Of a DNA stretch of 64,000 bases, positions 45,955 through 57,714 are shown piece after piece (position 1 is the first letter of the stretch; every line of letters starts with the position of its first letter). Both the position numbers and the translations under genes were made by a program. The notes below the pieces were generated by a model. The model was not told the DNA's origin. It did no database searches and saw only the letters and a list, made by a program, of their open reading frames with translations. This DNA is from Acheta domesticus (lineage: Eukaryota; Arthropoda; Insecta; Orthoptera; Gryllidae): NCBI GenBank assembly GCA_031308135.1, contig JAHLJT010000631.1, positions 158,882,921 to 158,946,920 on the forward strand, given 5' to 3'.

Positions 45955-47795
45955 CTTCTTTGTTTGCTCGTGCATTACTGTAATTGTGGGATGATGTATT
46001 GCACGGTCGCACGTCGTGTTATGCGACGGGAGGAGTGATTTTTTACGGGACGCGGCAGTGTTTGGTGTACGATACGGTCATTATAATCAGTGTTAGTCAC
46101 GAAAAGTGTCGGGGAATGGACTAAGCGAGAAATTGCAAGTGGACAACCGTCTCGGAAGAGGAAATTACATTCGTCACTGATATTCTGTCAGTTATTTTCC
46201 GAAGTTGAGAGGGAAATCAAAATTACAATCACGAATTAAAACTTTTTTTCTGTTTTTTACACAGTACTAAATTTTTCTAATTTTCTAATTAAAATTTCAG
46301 CAATTGATCGTAAAACGTTTCTTTATTTAATCATTCCCAATGTGTGTTTAAAAGTTGAAATATACTCATTGATTTCAGATTGGACATATTTGAACTATCA
46401 TAATACATTATCTCAACATTTTCAATGCTTCAAATAATACAATATGAAATTACAAATTATTTATATACACGCTGAATTTTAAAGCGTAATATATACTTGT
46501 TCTAAAAATGGAATTCAATATGAACTTTCAGTATTGGAACTGAAGCAGCTGAAGATTAAATATTTTATTACAAAAAAAGAGAATACAATTTTGGTTAAAA
46601 TGTGTAAATATAAAAAATACATAGTCTGGAAAATATTTTATACTAGATTTTTCCATAAACTTTAAAATTAACAATGTTCTTCTATATTTTGTAAACCACA
46701 TTTGTTAAAAGTGACACTTTTGGAAGATTATTGTATATTTATTTTCACTTAGGGCCTCTTTACACAGAGCTCCACTGGGCCACTAAACTGCTCTTCAGAG
46801 AAGCGACGGACGCTTTACAAACAGCCACTGCGCAGCGTCAACTGATTTTTACCACCACCGAGGGCCGGATTAAACCTTCCATGGAATAAAAGTTCCCGTT
46901 ACCAGCGGATGGGGGGACCCCGGAGACCATCGCTCAATTTTGATTTCATTGATGTGATTTTCACAATTGCAATATATCATTAAATTCATTCATGGAACTA
47001 ATAATACATATGTGTGATCATTTAAAAAACATACTCGATTTTTTATTTGTATCCCCACATCAATGTATCTACAGAACAAAGTATTGAATTAAAATAAATA
47101 ATACTACCACAAGACGTCTAAAACAACGACGTATACACGACAAATACAAACGGACGAAATGAGTATCTTATATTAATAAATAATTGTATACAACACAATT
47201 TAATTTCTTTAATAAAGAAATGTAATATTTTTCCAATTAAAAATTTCCAAGCATTCTAAAAATTATTCAACCAAAATATTTGCAAATCTCAAACCATTTC
47301 TATGCCTATTTGTTTAATAGAACAACTTTTGACAACTTAATATACTAACGTTTGTCTTTTTAAGCAAATTTTCTCATATTCTCAGTCACTTTAAAATCTA
47401 AAATTTTCAATGTTTTTTGTTACACACTTGTTCACTCCATTCAATTTAACACAGTCCCATTGAGAACCAATTATATCCAAGAATTTTTTATTTAGTAATC
47501 ACAACATACCATTTCAGTTACTTTAAACAAATATACAACATATGGAAGAAAATTGGATAATTAGTTATTAGATTCGTCTTCTAATTATTTATTTATTCGT
47601 CGATTTTCTGAGACATTGTTTAATTTTAAGAAGAGTGAGGTAGAAATAAATGAAACGGACTGACGTATTTTCATTTCAAAGATTATTTCTGATGTTGCAA
47701 TCATTAGATTCAACGATATTTTAATTACGAGTACGTGTTATATTTAAACACACATGAACTGAGTCTTTATTCACGAACATCGCTTTACTTCCCAC
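45955..47795. other. AT-rich stretch with a possible hAT-like end
   Basis: GAGGGCCGGATTAAACC at about 46859-46875 resembles a CAGGGCCGGATTAA-type hAT terminus, but the first bases are changed and no opposite end was found. AGGGCCTCTTTACACAGAG at 46751 is another terminus-like string. Nothing else recognised. Confidence 0.3.
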
Positions 47796-47799
47796 GCAG

Positions 47800-48240
47800 G
47801 AACCCTTCACTTCCGCCCCACTTTCTGCGCACTTCCGCGTATCCTGAGGCCTAATAGTAAATGGCGGCGGGCGACGACCCCGCGGAGAGGCGTCGCCGAT
47901 CCCCAGGGATTTCACCCCTTGCCTGCCCCCTCCCCACTCGCCCCGCCCCCTCGCTCCCGGCCCGCCGCCGCCGCCGCCGCCCCACCCGCCGCGTCCCCGC
48001 GGGCGCCGCCGGGTTCGAACGCCGTTCAACTTTACAAAGGCGAGGCGCCATGTTTTATTCAGCTCTTATCAAGCGCGCGGCGCGGCGCGGCGCGGCGCGG
48101 CTGCGAAAGGGAGAGCAGCCCAAGCAGCAGCAGCGGAGACGGGCAGCCACGACGTCAGGCCGACGCCGAAGCCAAAGCAGGAACTAGGCCATCGAGGCGG
48201 AACTGGCCCGGAAACTGCCGGCGGAAAATATATACGGCTT
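47800..48240. other. CpG island with ATGGCGGC and GGCGC pentamers
   Basis: TAAATGGCGGCGGG (about 47858), GGCGCCATGTTTTATT (about 48042) and a GCGGCGCGGCGCGGCGCGG run (about 48076-48100) sit in dense CpG sequence. A 108-codon frame from 47861 (MAAGDDPAERRRRSPG...) is Arg/Ala-rich and unrecognised; the pentamer run accounts for part of it. Confidence 0.55.
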
Positions 48241-48244
48241 CTAG

Positions 48245-49365
48245 AGACCGGAACAAAAATACTGAACAGTCTGTAAAGTTACAAGTTTCAAATAACGTTT
48301 ATAATTGATCGTCTTTTTAAAATGATGAGTGGGGTTTCTCGATGGTAATGTGAGGGATCACCTGAACTGGGTTACATTAATGGAATCCGTTCTTACCGTC
48401 GAATTATGACATTATATTTTGTTGTTTCTTGAATCCTTGAGAGCCTTAAATGTCGTAATTTTTCAATGACTGCGTGTTATTTCCTTCAGTGTTCGATATA
48501 CACTGAATAACTTTCATGGACCGAGAGGATCGTGGTTACGAGGAAAATAAGAAAAACAGTTGAAAAGTGTTACATGTTCTAAAAGATAAAATCATATATG
48601 TATCACGGGCCCAAACTGGTTCTAATGGTCGAGCGGCGGCACAAGCCCTTGGACCAAAGACCCATGGACGTTTTGTCGCCGTTCCATCATTAGAATCCTT
48701 ATCAGGCCATTGCAGCATAAATAACTATTAGACATTTGAACTCAATACATTGGGTTGATAATTATACTAGACCATTCAATGAACAACCGACAAAAATTGG
48801 AGAATCGATAAACAAAACACGACAGGAAAGTGAAGGAATTTGTTTTCACTTCGTAATTCAAACGAAGTTCTTGATCAATTCCTGAACCAAACTTTCTTTG
48901 GAGTCCCTTTATTTATTACCAGCAATTCGCCAAATATACACACTATCTAAAGTCGATTATCGATTAAAACACGCAGACGGAAATTACAATTCTTCAAATA
49001 CTACGAAAGCATCTCTAAGAAAAAGGGAAATAATTTGTGAAATACACTGGCCCGACAGTTTTCTGCTCGTGTCATTTTAAACCTATAATACGGAGTTGTC
49101 CTTTTGTAACACGACAACCAATAGTGCTCATAAAAATACTCTGAAATCGTTGGGTCAGCGGCGACCTCGCGAAGGGAACGATTGATTTCAAAAGCAAGGC
49201 TGCACGGTGTGCATTACGCATGTCCAGTGAATGAAAGCGCTTCACTCGATGACATCTCATTTTCCTCGGTTCCGTGGTTGAGTTTAGCTTAGAGTTGCTG
49301 TCTCTGTAGTGACCTGTTGTGGATGTGTTCAACACTAGCTATACAATTAAATCGAATTCAGCTGC
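48245..49365. other. AT-rich stretch, nothing recognised
   Basis: No supported features. Confidence 0.45.
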
Positions 49366-49371
49366 AATCTG

Positions 49372-49935
49372 GATTGATTGATTGCTAGTGATTCCTGGCG
49401 CGACAACTACGAGGATCATTTGTCCCGTATGTGTAGTGCATGTGTTTGCTCGGGAGGTGTCGGTGGTCTTCCTCCGCTGGATGGTGAGATCCGGCGCCGA
49501 CTTTCCTTTGGCCAGCGGGATTTTCCCTCAACCAGTTATATCCCACCAGCGGGGCACCACCCTAGCTCGGACAAGCTCTAAGCTCCCGACCGGTCTCCCG
49601 ACATGTGTGGTGGTCTAGTGCATGATAGAGTGTGTGTGTAAGAGGAGAGGAGAGGACAATTTTAGGGAAGATTTAGGGAAGATCGCACACGGTCCGTGGC
49701 CCGTTTGTTAGGGTACTGCTCCACATTCACCTGGTGTCGGAGAAACAACATAAAACTTCCTATCAGCGCAGCCAGCCGCTAGATTTCTCCTCCAGACAGC
49801 GGCTGAATTCGACCGTGTCGAATTCGATTTCGACACTATCTGACAAGCTAGTGTCGAAAATCCTTCCACCGTCGGGACTGGAACCTAGGACTTCCCGGTC
49901 AGAGGGACTGCAGTGACATCAGTAGATGCCCTGGG
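49372..49935 (-). mobile_element. SINE-A copy, nearly full length
   Basis: The plus strand begins with GATTGATTGATTG and GCGCGACAACTACGAGGATC, then CCCACCAGCGGGGCACC, GGACAAGCTCTAAGCTCCC, GTGTAAGAGGAGAGG, GGTCCGTGGCCCGTTTGTTAG, ATTCACCTGGTGTCGGAG, CTCCTCCAGACAGCGGCTG, and ACCGTCGGGACTGGAACCTAGG (B box on the minus strand with one change). One of the best preserved copies. A second copy in the opposite direction follows at once. Confidence 0.88.
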
Positions 49936-49959
49936 CCATCTGCACCAGTGCGGCAGTCT

Positions 49960-50424
49960 GGAGGAGACTTCTATCTCCCGGCTGCTCCGATTTAGTTGTT
50001 TTCTACGATTTCTCTGGGCAATGCCATGCCAATGTCGCAGCAGAAATCAAAATAACAGGACAGCGTACGATCTTTCCTCTTCTTTGTCCAATACTTCCCC
50101 TCAAAAACACAATTACATTTAGGCGCACTACGCTGCCACACATGCCGGGAGACCAGCCGGGAGGTTCGGGCTTGTACTGGCCGCGGCGCGCGCTGAGCCC
50201 TTTTAGGACTAAACACGTAGCCGGACCACACCAGGGGAGAGGAATAAGTAAATAAATGTCTTTATTGGTGACGAGTTTGTGGTCATTTAGGTTGCTCTTC
50301 CGCCCGACCACTAAAAGGAATGACTGCCACCACGTGGGATAAAACATTCACTATACTAATAGGACTAATGTGAATAGCAGTTGACGTCCTCGGGATCATC
50401 AACCAACCAACCAATCAATCAATC
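49960..50424 (+). mobile_element. SINE-A copy, headless, inverted against its neighbour
   Basis: Starts inside the body at GTCTGGAGGAGACTTCTATC and continues through CCGGCTGCTCC, TACGATTTCTC, CGTACGATCTTTCCTC, GGCGCACTACGCTGCC, ACATGCCGGGAGACC, GCTTGTACTGGCCGCG, GTGGGATAAAACATTCACTA, ATAGGACTAATG and the tail AACCAATCAATCAATC. With the preceding copy it forms a head-facing inverted pair of about 1.05 kb. Confidence 0.85.
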
Positions 50425-50429
50425 TTGCG

Positions 50430-51085
50430 ATTCTCTTGCGTCTACTTGCACACTCTCCCCGTTCCCACATCCACATGGGACCGGCCGGAAAACTTTCTCA
50501 GCCACTAGTAGCTATTGCAATTCACACCTTGTTATAAAATTATCTTATGGTGCTCACTTCCCAAATATTAACGTTCTTTGTAATTTCGTCGTACCATGTG
50601 GGACAGTTCACTTCTGAGTTTTGCCACCGACATCAGAAACTGAAGGGACAAAGTGAGAAAGAAATATTCCGTTAGAAAATGATCAGTCACTTGATATCGA
50701 GTTGGCTTTGGAAACTAATACAAATGTCTCGAATTTTTGCAATTTAGATAGCGGTACTGGAAAATGCCCATACACAACTACCTTAAGTTATTTGTACTAT
50801 TCTTTCTGGATTTTTATTACAACTTCGTTACACATTCGTTCTCATTTACATTGATCACTAACTAATTACATCAATGTTATCCTCGTCATATTGTATCGAT
50901 CTTTGTTGGCTTCCAAAGGTCGTCAAGCTGTGCATGTTGCTGTTGTTCATTTTCTTTTCATTCAAAGGAGTGCAGTGTCTGGGTGAAATACTCTCCCTTC
51001 ACGAAAAAGCAACAACAAACAAACAAACAAGAACTCATGTGACCTCGCAGGCTCTGTTTGCGCTGGTAACCGAGATGACAATTTT
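50430..51085. other. AT-rich stretch with short (AAAC)n
   Basis: A short CAAACAAACAAACAAG run at about 51016-51031. Nothing else recognised. Confidence 0.45.
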
Positions 51086-51089
51086 TCGT

Positions 51090-51570
51090 GGTGCGCTCTA
51101 GCGGCGGGGGGCGGAGGGCGGGCGCGGGCGAAGAAGGAGAAGCGGCGGCTCCGAGGTGCGCCCGCGATGGCACATGATGAATCCTCGCGTTTCCGCGTCC
51201 GCGGCGCGCTGACGGCGCGGATTAATCAGGCGGGGGCGGCGGGGCGGCGGGGGCGGGGCGGCGGCGATGAGGACGCGCGGGCGGTCGACTCCGGGGGCAA
51301 GGGCGGCGGCGGCGCCTGCGGGGGCGGTACGAGGGGAGAAGACAACGCCGATAGGGACGGCGGAGTGATGGCTCAGCGGCTGTGGCAGTTATGGTGACGA
51401 GGGTAGATGTGGCAATGGAAGAGGTGGTGACAGCCAAGGTCTCACCGGTGATGGCGAAAATGACGGTGAGGAGGGCTGGGAGCAGAACGGGAACAGAACG
51501 TGCGCAGCGGCGCCGTGGGGAGCAGGGATGAGCAGTGATGGAAACGGGCGTGCGCGGCCAGAGCATTCGT
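51090..51570. other. CpG island with G-rich triplet-like tail
   Basis: CpG-dense 51095-51345 with GGCGGGGGCGGGGCGG near 51247-51262 (possible plus-strand G4). From 51350 to 51530 the sequence becomes a GGN/GAN-rich, C-poor tail like those at 6.5 and 58.1 kb. Frames are compositional. Confidence 0.55.
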
Positions 51571-51654
51571 AACTGGTAGACACTGTGGTGATTGTAATGG
51601 CAAGGCGATAAAGGGACGTTGAGTCTCTTGTCTTATCTCACCTTTCCCTTAAGT

Positions 51655-52112
51655 CGACTACGTATTAGTACATTTCAGTAAGTGTTGTGTAAGTTAAATC
51701 TTTGGAGATAGAAGTTGTCCAGCCGCATTTGAACGTGAGATCCAGTGCTGACCAACACCTAGGTTTATGGGGTTTCCACCTCCAGGAACGTCTCCTTAGT
51801 TGGGCACCGCCCCACTTGGGACAAGCATTCATCTCCCGACTGGTCTCTCGCCAATTTTCGCAGTGTAGAGGACATACGTGCACGGGGAGAGGATGTGACA
51901 GGAATGTCGCTATCGCGTGTCGTCCGTTGTCTGTTTGGGCACTCCGACATTCGCCTGTCATTCATCTGAGAAACCTCGTAAAATAAGCAAAAAGAGTAGC
52001 CGAGTGCAAGAATTCTCCTCCAGCTATTGGTTGAATTCGAACCAATTACACAGCTTGTGTCGAAAATCCACCATAGACGGAAGGCAAACTCAATGAGCTA
52101 CTCGGCAACGAA
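51655..52112 (-). mobile_element. SINE-A copy, diverged
   Basis: The plus strand reads tail-to-head: ACATTTCAGTAAGTGTTGTG, AACGTGAGATCCAGTGCTG, ACGTCTCCTTAGTTGGGCACCGCCCC, GGGACAAGCATTCATCTCCC, TGGTCTCTCGCC, GTTTGGGCACTCCGACATTCGCCTG, TTCTCCTCCAGC, and GTGTCGAAAATCCACC. The head is not recognisable. Confidence 0.75.
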
Positions 52113-52114
52113 GA

Positions 52115-52585
52115 TGATTAGTTACTTGGGTTGTCCAGAGCAGAGAAGTGAAAATGATGGAGGAGGAGGAGGAAACAAGAACAGTTCTAGTGGAAGGTGA
52201 AGAGGTCGAGGAACGAGAGAAAATCAGCGACCGCGGAGGTTGGAGTAGAGACCAAGGGAACATTAGTACACGGGGAAAGGATCACGTGAACAAAGTTGTT
52301 GTTAAGGACCTGCTGCTTGAAGATTTAGAAATTGCACTGATAACAGTTACAGCCAGAAATAAGTGAATCTGTGGAGAAGAAAAAACACTGACAGAGTCGC
52401 TGACATGAAAAGTTACTAATAATAATGCAGGTTAAGAAAATTAATGAAATCATATTACCAGAATGGGAGCGCGTTTTAGAGGCATTATGCGTTTGGAAAG
52501 GTTGGAAGTTTATAAAAACAATAAGCACTTTTGGAACGCAGTACGTCTGCGGCAGAGTTCAGCGTTGTTTATGTGCTCTGTCCGC
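52115..52585. other. Purine-rich then AT-rich, unassigned
   Basis: An acidic 72-codon plus-strand frame at 52148-52366 (MKMMEEEEETRTV...) comes from GAGGAGGAGGAGGA sequence. No family recognised. Confidence 0.35.
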
Positions 52586-52589
52586 ACGC

Positions 52590-52800
52590 TGACACTTGAC
52601 TATTCCGAGGCGCCGCGCCGGGCGCACTTGTTTTCGCCGTCTCGCTCCCTCACTTCTTCACGCCACCGCGGCCCTCCCCCCCCCCCGCGTGGCTTTCGCT
52701 TTTTGCGGCGCCGCGCGGAGGGGCGCATTCCTCGCGGATCATCATTTGGCTCCGGGGCGCCGAGGCCGCGCCTCGCTGGGCGAGACACGCGCCGTTAAAA
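52590..52800. other. CpG island with C tract
   Basis: CpG-rich with a C run at about 52675-52686 and GGCGCCG-type strings. No coding support. Confidence 0.5.
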
Positions 52801-52804
52801 ACCT

Positions 52805-53200
52805 GTGGATTGTCTCCACGCTATCATTCTTCCAGGTCTTGTGGTACAGACCAGTATTTTCCTCTCTTGATCATGCTTCTTTAGTAAATACCATAATGGA
52901 ATGCTCCGCAAATTTCCGAAATGTTTCCTCAGAAATTTATTGTATTAATAAATTTCATTGATCAACTTTAAGCTTAGAATATTAATTCGTTAAAGAAATT
53001 TCATTATATATAGCTATTACTTATCGTTCTGGTGGTGTCTTACGTTGCGTAACAACTATAAAAACTCTAGACCACTTATTGCACGTATTTGATGGTTAAT
53101 TTGAAATCAATGCGGGCGACTTAGTTTTTAAGACATGCCGTAGGTCTGGTTAGGGTTTTTGATCTTTGGTCCACGGCATACTTTCTTTTATGCAATCGTT
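52805..53200. other. AT-rich stretch, nothing recognised
   Basis: A short inverted pair, ATGCCGTAGG and CCACGGCAT (about 53134-53178), is the only structure seen. Confidence 0.4.
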
Positions 53201-53204
53201 AATT

Positions 53205-53770
53205 GGTGACGTGCGGTCTCAGTGACCGGCAAGGAAAAATAACCTCACTGTCCTCTCGACTGGTGCAATGCAGGAAGTTTTGGTTTACAGTACCTTCTTA
53301 TCTCTTTCTAGACAATGTTGGGGTGTGGGCTGGCATGCCTAGTTGCAGCCGTTCGCTTCTGAGAATCAGTTGAAGCTAGGGATCGGTGTTGATGACCACA
53401 CCTCACCAGTAGTAGGCGTTTATACTTGGTAATGCACGTTTATACTAAGTAAATAATTTTCATTTAACAGTGTATTTTCTTATTAAAATAAAGGTTGTTT
53501 TATGTATTCAATATCGTTTCATAGCCCTTGTATGCGTACTTCAATTGTCAAGTGTGAAGAAAAAATATGGAGTAATATATGACATGAAAGTCTCTCAGTG
53601 AGTAATTAAAAATTATATTATTTTTTGTTTATTTAATGAACTACAAACTCTTAATTTTTTCTCTTTATTATGCTTCTATTAAAGTGAGAAAAATTGTTAA
53701 TTCGATGTGAAATGAAATAACGAATATAATCAGTATAAAACTTCCCTGGTCACCGTGACCGCACGTCACC
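53205..53770. mobile_element. TIR element of unknown superfamily, 566 bp
   Basis: The left end GGTGACGTGCGGTCTCAGTGACC and the reverse complement of the right end GGTGACGTGCGGTCACGGTGACC match over 21 of 23 bases, with the first 14 identical. The right end contains the palindrome GGTCACCGTGACC. The interior is AT-rich and non-coding. No flanking duplication was convincing (flanks TTAATT and GATAAC), so the superfamily is open. Confidence 0.7.
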
Positions 53771-53774
53771 GATA

Positions 53775-54105
53775 ACAGAAGTTTGAAGGCACATCACCAG
53801 TTGAAGGTTAACGTTGTCTGAGGGAAAGAGCTTTTCCCCCGTGTATAATAAATCTCAAGACACCGATGGTAACCCATCCACGGACGGTCGTCTTTAAAAA
53901 AACAAATATTTTAAAAAGTATGTATACTCTTACCTCGTTATTTGTTCATGAAAAATGATGAGTAATTTTACTTGATCCTACATCATTTTGAGCTCCTTTC
54001 CATCAGTGCATTAGTGTTTGGATAAAAATCTCCTTACTTGCCGTTCATTCTACATTTCTCATATTCCTAGAAGCGATGTGATGCAAATATTTGGAAACGC
54101 TTTTC
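53775..54105. other. AT-rich stretch, nothing recognised
   Basis: No supported features. Confidence 0.4.
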
Positions 54106-54109
54106 TGAA

Positions 54110-54610
54110 CTCTTCCCCCTTCCTCCTCCGCCGCCGGATCTCGCTTTCACGCCCGCCTCATCTTTCGCCGCGTGGGAAGCTGCGGGCGGCCGCCCTCATT
54201 TGCATTTCGATTGTGTACTTTGAGTTTGCATCGGACGCTCGTCCAGAAATCTCGATTACACATTACGGGCGTCGGATTGCTGGCGTGCACCGATCGTTTC
54301 TGTAAAGAACATGTGGTGGCGATGCATGCCGGTCCGTCTGCGCATGCGCGTGTCCGCCGCCAACGGCGCCGCTGCAGCGGAGCCAAAAGTCAAGTCCGCG
54401 TTGCGGATACCCATCTGGGGTAATAGGTTGCGCTGGAGTGGCGGAGCGCGGGGGGGGGGCGCTGATTGCTTCCTGCATCGCAGTGCCTGCGGTCGCGCTG
54501 CTGATAGCCTCGCCCGCCCAGCGCGCGCCGCGCCGCGCCGCGCTGCGCCGCGCCGGCCCGCGCGTACTGTGGCCCCAGTTTGTCCGACGCGGATATCGAG
54601 GCCTGGGCTT
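54110..54610. other. CpG island with GCGCC pentamers
   Basis: Contains a G9 run (about 54450-54458) and CGCCGCGCCGCGCCGCGC-like sequence at 54526-54545. CpG-dense on both sides. Frames of 80-177 codons on both strands are Arg/Ala-rich and unrecognised. Confidence 0.55.
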
Positions 54611-54729
54611 GTCGTATCTCAGCCTCTGCAGTCGAATCGCTCGGTTGCTACAACTTCCAACTGCCAGGGGCAACCAAAATGGGTCGTATGCATCCAATGA
54701 ATTCTGTATTTGTGGTGTATTTGAATCAC

Positions 54730-55990
54730 CTACTGTTATGAGTAGGGTGATCTGAAGGATCTGAAGGAATATAGGGGTGAGCAGGATTTCGTACATTAAA
54801 TAGAAATATTACTTCATGAAATAATCTACTTGTGTAGCCCAATATTAAGAAATTTTAAAACAAATTTCCGTGGATTTCAAATCTGGTTTTTAATCGTCCT
54901 ATTCTACAAGTCGAATATAATTCATAAAGCAATTCTTGCTTCTCAGTTTTTTCTATTCTACTTACATGTTTTCAATTTACAAATTAACTATCTCTTTTTC
55001 ATTATTAGCTAAAAGCATACTTATGTGAAAAAAACACAATACGGTATTTAATTAATTAACTGAAATTTTAATTAAATTACTATTTAAATAAATTATGTAT
55101 ATCATGAGGGTTTTTTCAAAAATATGTAAAATAAGCCGAATGTTATTAACTTTGTACAAAAATTGTATGTATGATTCAAAACCTTGAAAGGCCTAACAGG
55201 TCGAACAAGGATTAATAAATTATTTTAAAAAAAAAATCATGAGGGTTTTGTCGACGGTAGATTATTTTAATGATAAATGCAATTTCTTATAACACATTTG
55301 CCGTTGATGTTATCTTCACAAAAATGGCTTTTCGTTTGATTTAAACTATCAAAATATTTCTCAAATCCTTTTTAAATTTTGATTTTGGGGCACTGAATAT
55401 CTTGCGGATATTGTAAGAAAAACTATATTTTGTAAATAACTCACTAATCGGTAAAGCACGAGTGATAGATAAAGAATGTACTCACGGTTACTTCAACAAT
55501 CTTACTGGCTTTCTCTAACTTATTGTTTGCGAAGCACTACGATTCCGTGACGTTGACGTGTTGTTCCGTGACGACGTTGCGTAAACAAAATCCAAAATCA
55601 TTGAAACTGAACGAAATTTCATGGCATAGTCGTGATAATCTGCAGATGGGAAAATAAAAGTATTTTCAGAGAATATAGGAATAAATATTAAAACGAACAT
55701 TGTAAATAATTAGAATAAATAAAGAAATATTATTTTTTCTGTTACTGAGTAAACTCAACATTTTATTACTCTCTTCGGTTATTTGATAAGGCAAATAGAG
55801 TGCCTAACAATTCATCGTTTCACATCAGAGCATTCGTTTCCGAGAATTTTAATTTGGACAATAATTATGTGAATTTCAAAATGGAAAACTAATGCATTTT
55901 CAGTAAATCTCTCCACACTGTGTGATTGGTGGAAACGATACACTTGAAAACTTGGCAAAAGGGAACACAAATAATATTAACACAACAAAG
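54730..55990. other. AT-rich stretch, nothing recognised
   Basis: A 9-bp GATCTGAAG doublet near 54750 is the only repeat seen. Confidence 0.45.
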
Positions 55991-55994
55991 CAAA

Positions 55995-56253
55995 TTACAT
56001 GACTTCAGCATGCATTGAATCTCTAGTACCAAAAGGAAGTGAATCTCTTTGCTTAAACGACAGCATAGTATTCCCATCAACAATGCGGAAATCTGGTGTT
56101 TTCTTCGTTTCTTGACCAGTCAACTCGCCTGCATATTTACATTGGAAAATGTATGTTCTAATACCTTCGAAGAGACCTCCACTCATGTAACTTCGCACCA
56201 GTGCGAGAGCATTGGTACTTCTTTGCGAGTTTAGCACCACAATTTCATTGATA
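55995..56253 (-). CDS. Possible terminal exon, unrecognised product
   Basis: On the minus strand a textbook acceptor, CTTTTTTTCAG, ends at 56254. The open frame after it runs about 85 codons with mixed, non-repetitive composition (including ALALVRSYMSGGLFEG and DFRIVDGNTMLSFKQRD) to a TAA at 55997-55995. No family is recognised and no clear AATAAA follows nearby. Frames of this length also occur by chance in such AT-rich DNA. A candidate only. Confidence 0.18.
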
Positions 56254-56319
56254 CTGAAAAAAAGTACTTGAAGTGCGACCTTGCGACAGCACCTCATGGT
56301 GCAGTCATTCAAACTTGTT

Positions 56320-57710
56320 AAACGTATTTAGGAATAAAAACTGGAGAACGACCGGTTAACATTATAATGGAGCACGTTACCAAGAAATAATTGCTTATAT
56401 CTTCATAATGAGGTTTCTTAGAAACGTATAAAGACAAAAATGTTATGTAGATTAAGATGCCGGTGTTTTTTCCTCGCGGTCTCAGACACCTCTATATAAA
56501 GATTCTTTTGGACTACAAGTTTCCCCGAATATTTTTTTTCAATTATTAAATAGAGAGTTAACGGCATTAGACAATGACACTTCGTACTTAACAAATTATT
56601 TTAGTATCGACGTCCTTAATCTGAAATTACCGAAGCCAGCTACTACAAGTATACTCTAGAGCGTCATTGTCGTCTAGTGCCTGTAGAAGAAGTGATGAAA
56701 ATATATGCTATAAAATTAGCAACAAATTAAGTTTTCATAAATGGCTTAACACTCGTACAAATATAATTGAAACTTAGGAAAAGTCGTTCACTCTCAAAAA
56801 AATTCTGATGGATTGAAAAAATAACCATTTTTCAATTCGTTTTCCTATTAGAACATACCTTACAATCGTTGCACTAATTGCAATGTAAATCTTATTTTTC
56901 AGGATTTACTTGTAGTTGAGTGATAAAAGTTTGGATCAGAATATGTAGTTATTTAAGCTATTGCATGAAGACATAAAAGTTATCATGTGCAGGCAAATTC
57001 GTATTTTATTCGTGTGCATTTTTACTTTTGTTTCCCTTACTGAGCTACAATGCTTCGGAATCGATCGTCGAATCGGTATGCATGGATGAAGGCTGCTTTG
57101 TTACGCTATCCGGGGCGAAGATGTTCAATGACTAAGCACCATTCTCGACCCCGTTTCCACTTGCATACCTTGATCTAATCAGAGGAGCTCTCTGTTACTC
57201 GGCCATGCATACGATGATTAATGCAAATTCGCGCAACTGCTTCTATTCAAGTCATCACTTCGGATTATAGGAAGGATGCTATCGCAAGGAATTCAGGTAG
57301 AGCATAATCTATTGCATACTGCCTATGGCATGGATACTACTCTTCTCCCTTGCCTTTTCTTATGTCTTGAAACTTTTGTATACTCATTTTAATTTGTGTA
57401 CATCCCGTATTTCTAAACACATGCACGTTACTTATCTAATTTACGTTTAATACTTCGACGACCGCGCCGTTTTTCTGCGTTACACACATTTCGAATTGCT
57501 GACTTTCCCGAAAGTGATAGTAGACGTGGAGTTAAATTTCGCATTAGCTTCATCTCAGACATCACAGAAACTGCTGGCGATGTATCCACTAATTTTTGGA
57601 ATTTGTTTGGTCCAAATGCGACCTTCGTTTTTGGGAGTTAATGTTAAATGTTGAAGTCCCGAATTAAAGGAATGTTGAAGTTCCGAAGAAATGAGATATA
57701 AGAATCGCAG
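56320..57710. other. AT-rich stretch, nothing recognised
   Basis: GGTATGCATGG (about 57075) and an inverted CCATGCATACG (about 57203) are a short paired motif. No gene or element supported. Confidence 0.4.
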
Positions 57711-57714
57711 GGAG

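Noticed and set aside
45315..45994. Overlapping 100-152 codon frames on both strands
   Set aside because: Explained by the C/T-rich triplet-like tract.
46751..46930. hAT element starting at GGGCCGGATTAAACC
   Set aside because: The first bases of the expected terminus are altered and no opposite end or duplication was found.
52148..52366. Small acidic protein gene
   Set aside because: Generated by GAGGAGGAGGA sequence; unrecognised and without promoter or splice context.
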